Shown here: positions 7,435 to 8,083 of the stretch, one piece after another
How the letters are laid out: each line of letters begins with the position of its first letter
How positions within the stretch are numbered: the first letter of the stretch is position 1
NCBI GenBank assembly: GCA_019307165.1
Contig: JAFDKD010000102.1
Coordinates: 1-8,083, forward strand
Length of the DNA: 8,083 bases
Reading direction: 5' to 3'
Origin: Deltaproteobacteria bacterium
Lineage (GTDB): Bacteria > Desulfobacterota > DSM-4660 > Desulfatiglandales > Desulfatiglandaceae
Program-made: the position numbers and the translations under genes
Notes under the pieces: generated by a model
Told to the model about the DNA's origin: nothing
The model's database searches: none
What the model saw: the letters and a program-made list of their open reading frames with translations, nothing else

Positions 7435-7456
7435 GCCCTTCGGCTTCGCTCAGGGC
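7435..7456. repeat. Dispersed-repeat-like hairpin (CCCTTCGGCTTCGCTCAGGG type)
   Basis: GCCCT (7435-7439) and AGGGC (7452-7456) flank a TTCGGCTTCGCT-type core. Closely similar sequences are common intergenic dispersed repeats in many GC-rich bacterial genomes, including Desulfobacterota and Chloroflexota; this is recalled, not searched. Its presence suggests that repeat DNA occupies the place of the lost UroD C-terminus. Confidence 0.45.
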
Positions 7457-7470
7457 CGCCTAGATGGCGG
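7456..7470. repeat. GC-rich hairpin B
   Basis: CCGCC (7456-7460), a 5-base loop TAGAT, and GGCGG (7466-7470). The inner arms and the loop length are the same as in hairpin A (7394-7408), 62 bases upstream. The two look like diverged copies of one small element flanking the CCCTTCGG-type repeat. Confidence 0.45.
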
Positions 7471-7491
7471 ATCGGGATAATGCCATACGGC

Positions 7492-7521
7492 TTGTATTCT
7501 ATGCAAGCTATGCTATATAAA
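7492..7521 (+). promoter_or_regulatory. Candidate promoter for the corrinoid protein gene
   Basis: TTGTAT (7492-7497) lies 16 bases before TATATA (7514-7519), or 18 before TATAAA (7516-7521), within an AT-rich patch in otherwise GC-rich DNA. A CTATGC direct repeat (7499-7504 and 7508-7513) sits in the spacer. Transcription would start near 7528 and give a leader of about 170 bases. The -35 match is poor. Confidence 0.3.
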
Positions 7522-7536
7522 AGGCGCTCCGGCTAG

Positions 7537-7698
7537 TAAAGAATCCCGCTTTGAGGCCGCCCCTCTCAGATCATCGGGAAACGCTTCTCGGGGGCCGGTA
7601 ACTTTAGCATAACGTACGAAATAGGGATTTCGAGAGGTTTCCCTGGGACGTCGCCGGAGAACTCGATTTCTACGGCTTTTAAAAAGGATGATTATAAA
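7537..7698 (+). other. Structured non-coding leader before the corrinoid protein gene
   Basis: I found no gene here. Several inverted repeats are present. TCCCG (7544-7548) pairs with CGGGA (7575-7579) and encloses GAGG/CCTC (7553-7556, 7562-7565). CGAAAT-AGGG-ATTTCG is a perfect 6-bp stem with a 4-base loop (7617-7632). TCGAG (7630-7634) can pair with CTCGA (7662-7666), which would compete with that stem at its last three bases. An AAGGA (7684-7688) 10 bases before the ATG is the ribosome binding site. The known cobalamin riboswitch core was not recognised. It may be a leader with regulatory structure or just intergenic repeat DNA. Confidence 0.35.
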
Positions 7699-8083
7699 AT
7701 GACTCAGCACATTGAAGACATTAAAGCGGCCGTGGTCGACGGGAAGCACAAGGACATCGAAGCCCTGGTGAAAAACGCCGTGGACGACGGAATGGATTTA
7801 GGCGTCCTCATCAACGATGCGCTCATCGCGGCCATGGACATCATCGGCGAAAAATTCTCCAAGAGCGAGATCTTCGTGCCAGAGATGCTGGTCGCCGCCG
7901 TAACCATGAAAAAGGGGCTGGAAATCATACAGCCGCTCTTGACGGAGGATCAGACCCAGTCCAGGGGAAGCATCCTGATGGGAACCGTCAAAGGCGATCT
8001 GCACGATATCGGAAAGAACCTCGTCATCATGATACTCAGGGGCTCCGGCTTCGATGTCGTCGACCTGGGCGTTGATCTGAGCG
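7699..8083 (+). CDS. Methyltransferase corrinoid (B12-binding) protein, 3' end cut by window edge
   Basis: The 128 residues visible match corrinoid proteins of the MtbC/MttC/MtaC type, about 210-220 residues long, which carry a methyl group on cobalamin between two methyltransferases. Residues about 5-85 form the helical cap domain (B12-binding_2-like), with the typical IIGEKFSKSEIFVPEML at about 48-64. The Rossmann-like cobalamin-binding domain begins at about 90 with the diagnostic DLHDIGKNLV at 100-109, where H102 is the lower cobalt ligand of the base-off form. The window ends shortly after this motif. The ATG at 7699 is chosen for the AAGGA upstream and the family-typical N-terminus. It is cytoplasmic. 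Its neighbour, the truncated UroD-like gene, is a usual partner class, so an intact methyltransferase may lie downstream or elsewhere. The methyl donor cannot be told from this protein. Confidence 0.94.
   Translation, partial: MTQHIEDIKAAVVDGKHKDIEALVKNAVDDGMDLGVLINDALIAAMDIIGEKFSKSEIFVPEMLVAAVTMKKGLEIIQPLLTEDQTQSRGSILMGTVKGDLHDIGKNLVIMILRGSGFDVVDLGVDLS

Larger units (their letters stand above)
6826..7536 (+). pseudogene. UroD-superfamily (MtaA/CmuA-like) methyltransferase, C-terminally truncated
   Basis: The first 175 or so residues look like the N-terminal half of a uroporphyrinogen decarboxylase-family protein of the corrinoid methyltransferase kind. The opening NHRERIKAVFEGETVDIIPW is the usual start, followed by DLWHNAHALAGTLP (27-40), a GWPLHKVVPEYLKPE segment (55-69) and KGPEDYKVLAHL (149-160). 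Such enzymes are about 340-380 residues, form a TIM barrel, and move methyl groups to or from a corrinoid protein or coenzyme. From codon 176 (7351) the reading changes to low-complexity arginine-, alanine- and glycine-rich sequence encoded by hairpin repeats, and it stops at 7534-7536. I found no continuation of the family in the other frames before 7699. The barrel half that normally carries the catalytic zinc ligands is therefore missing. The corrinoid protein gene directly downstream is the expected partner. This could be a decayed gene, a deletion at a repeat, or an assembly error. Confidence 0.78.

Noticed and set aside
7351..7698. Insertion sequence or MITE with terminal inverted repeats and target duplication
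   Set aside because: No matching terminal repeats or flanking duplication were found, and there is no transposase. The evidence supports repeat-like hairpins only.
7351..7698. UroD C-terminal half restored by a simple frameshift
   Set aside because: The other plus-strand frames after 7351 hit stops quickly and show no UroD-like sequence, so a one-base error does not explain the truncation.
7480..7700. Cobalamin or SAM riboswitch before the corrinoid gene
   Set aside because: The expected cobalamin core (a GCCACTG-type box and its partners) and the SAM-I core were not found by eye. Only generic stems are present, so it is listed as a possible structured leader instead.
7513..7749. 78-residue minus-strand ORF before the corrinoid gene
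   Set aside because: It overlaps the start and ribosome binding site of the corrinoid gene, runs through hairpin DNA, and has no recognisable domain.
1..8083. CRISPR array, tRNA, rRNA or integrase attachment site
   Set aside because: No regularly spaced repeats, tRNA-like cloverleaf or rRNA segment were seen by eye on either strand, and no integrase gene is present.

Overview
The window looks like chromosomal DNA from an anaerobic bacterium, most likely of the Desulfobacterota (former Deltaproteobacteria). This is inferred from gene content and not proven: GC-rich codon use, an acetate/butyrate-type CoA-transferase, a UroD-like methyltransferase beside a corrinoid protein, a DUF5916 outer-membrane protein, and a CCCTTCGGCTTCGCTCAGGG-type dispersed repeat. 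No rRNA, tRNA, CRISPR array, transposase or phage gene was seen.

Layout. Positions 1-1340 (minus) hold nearly all of radA, cut by the left edge within its last codons. A 323-bp divergent intergenic region follows, with a good sigma70-like promoter for the next gene. Positions 1664-2965 (plus) encode an acetyl-CoA hydrolase/transferase-family CoA-transferase, apparently monocistronic. Positions 3168-3796 (minus) hold a two-gene type II toxin-antitoxin operon: a Phd/YefM-like antitoxin, then a VapC-like PIN toxin overlapping it by an ATGA. Its promoter lies almost on the antitoxin start codon. Positions 3874-6249 (plus) encode a large secreted or outer-membrane protein with a CBM9-like N-terminal domain and a DUF5916 beta-barrel-like C-terminus. 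Positions 6418-6756 (plus) may encode a small three-helix membrane protein of unknown function.

The right end is a one-carbon/corrinoid module. A UroD-superfamily (MtaA/CmuA-like) gene starts at 6826 with a strong ribosome binding site. Its recognisable sequence stops at about residue 175, and the frame then runs into repeat-like hairpin DNA and ends at 7536. After about 350 bp with no convincing gene, a methyltransferase-type corrinoid protein begins at 7699 and runs off the right edge.

The genes are not one pathway. RadA is housekeeping DNA repair, the toxin-antitoxin pair is an accessory insertion, and the CoA-transferase is central anaerobic carbon metabolism. The UroD-like/corrinoid pair would normally cooperate in methyl transfer, but here the enzyme partner seems to have lost its C-terminal half. 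The place most worth a second look is the junction at about 7351 and the structured leader that follows it. No clearly new multi-gene system is visible.
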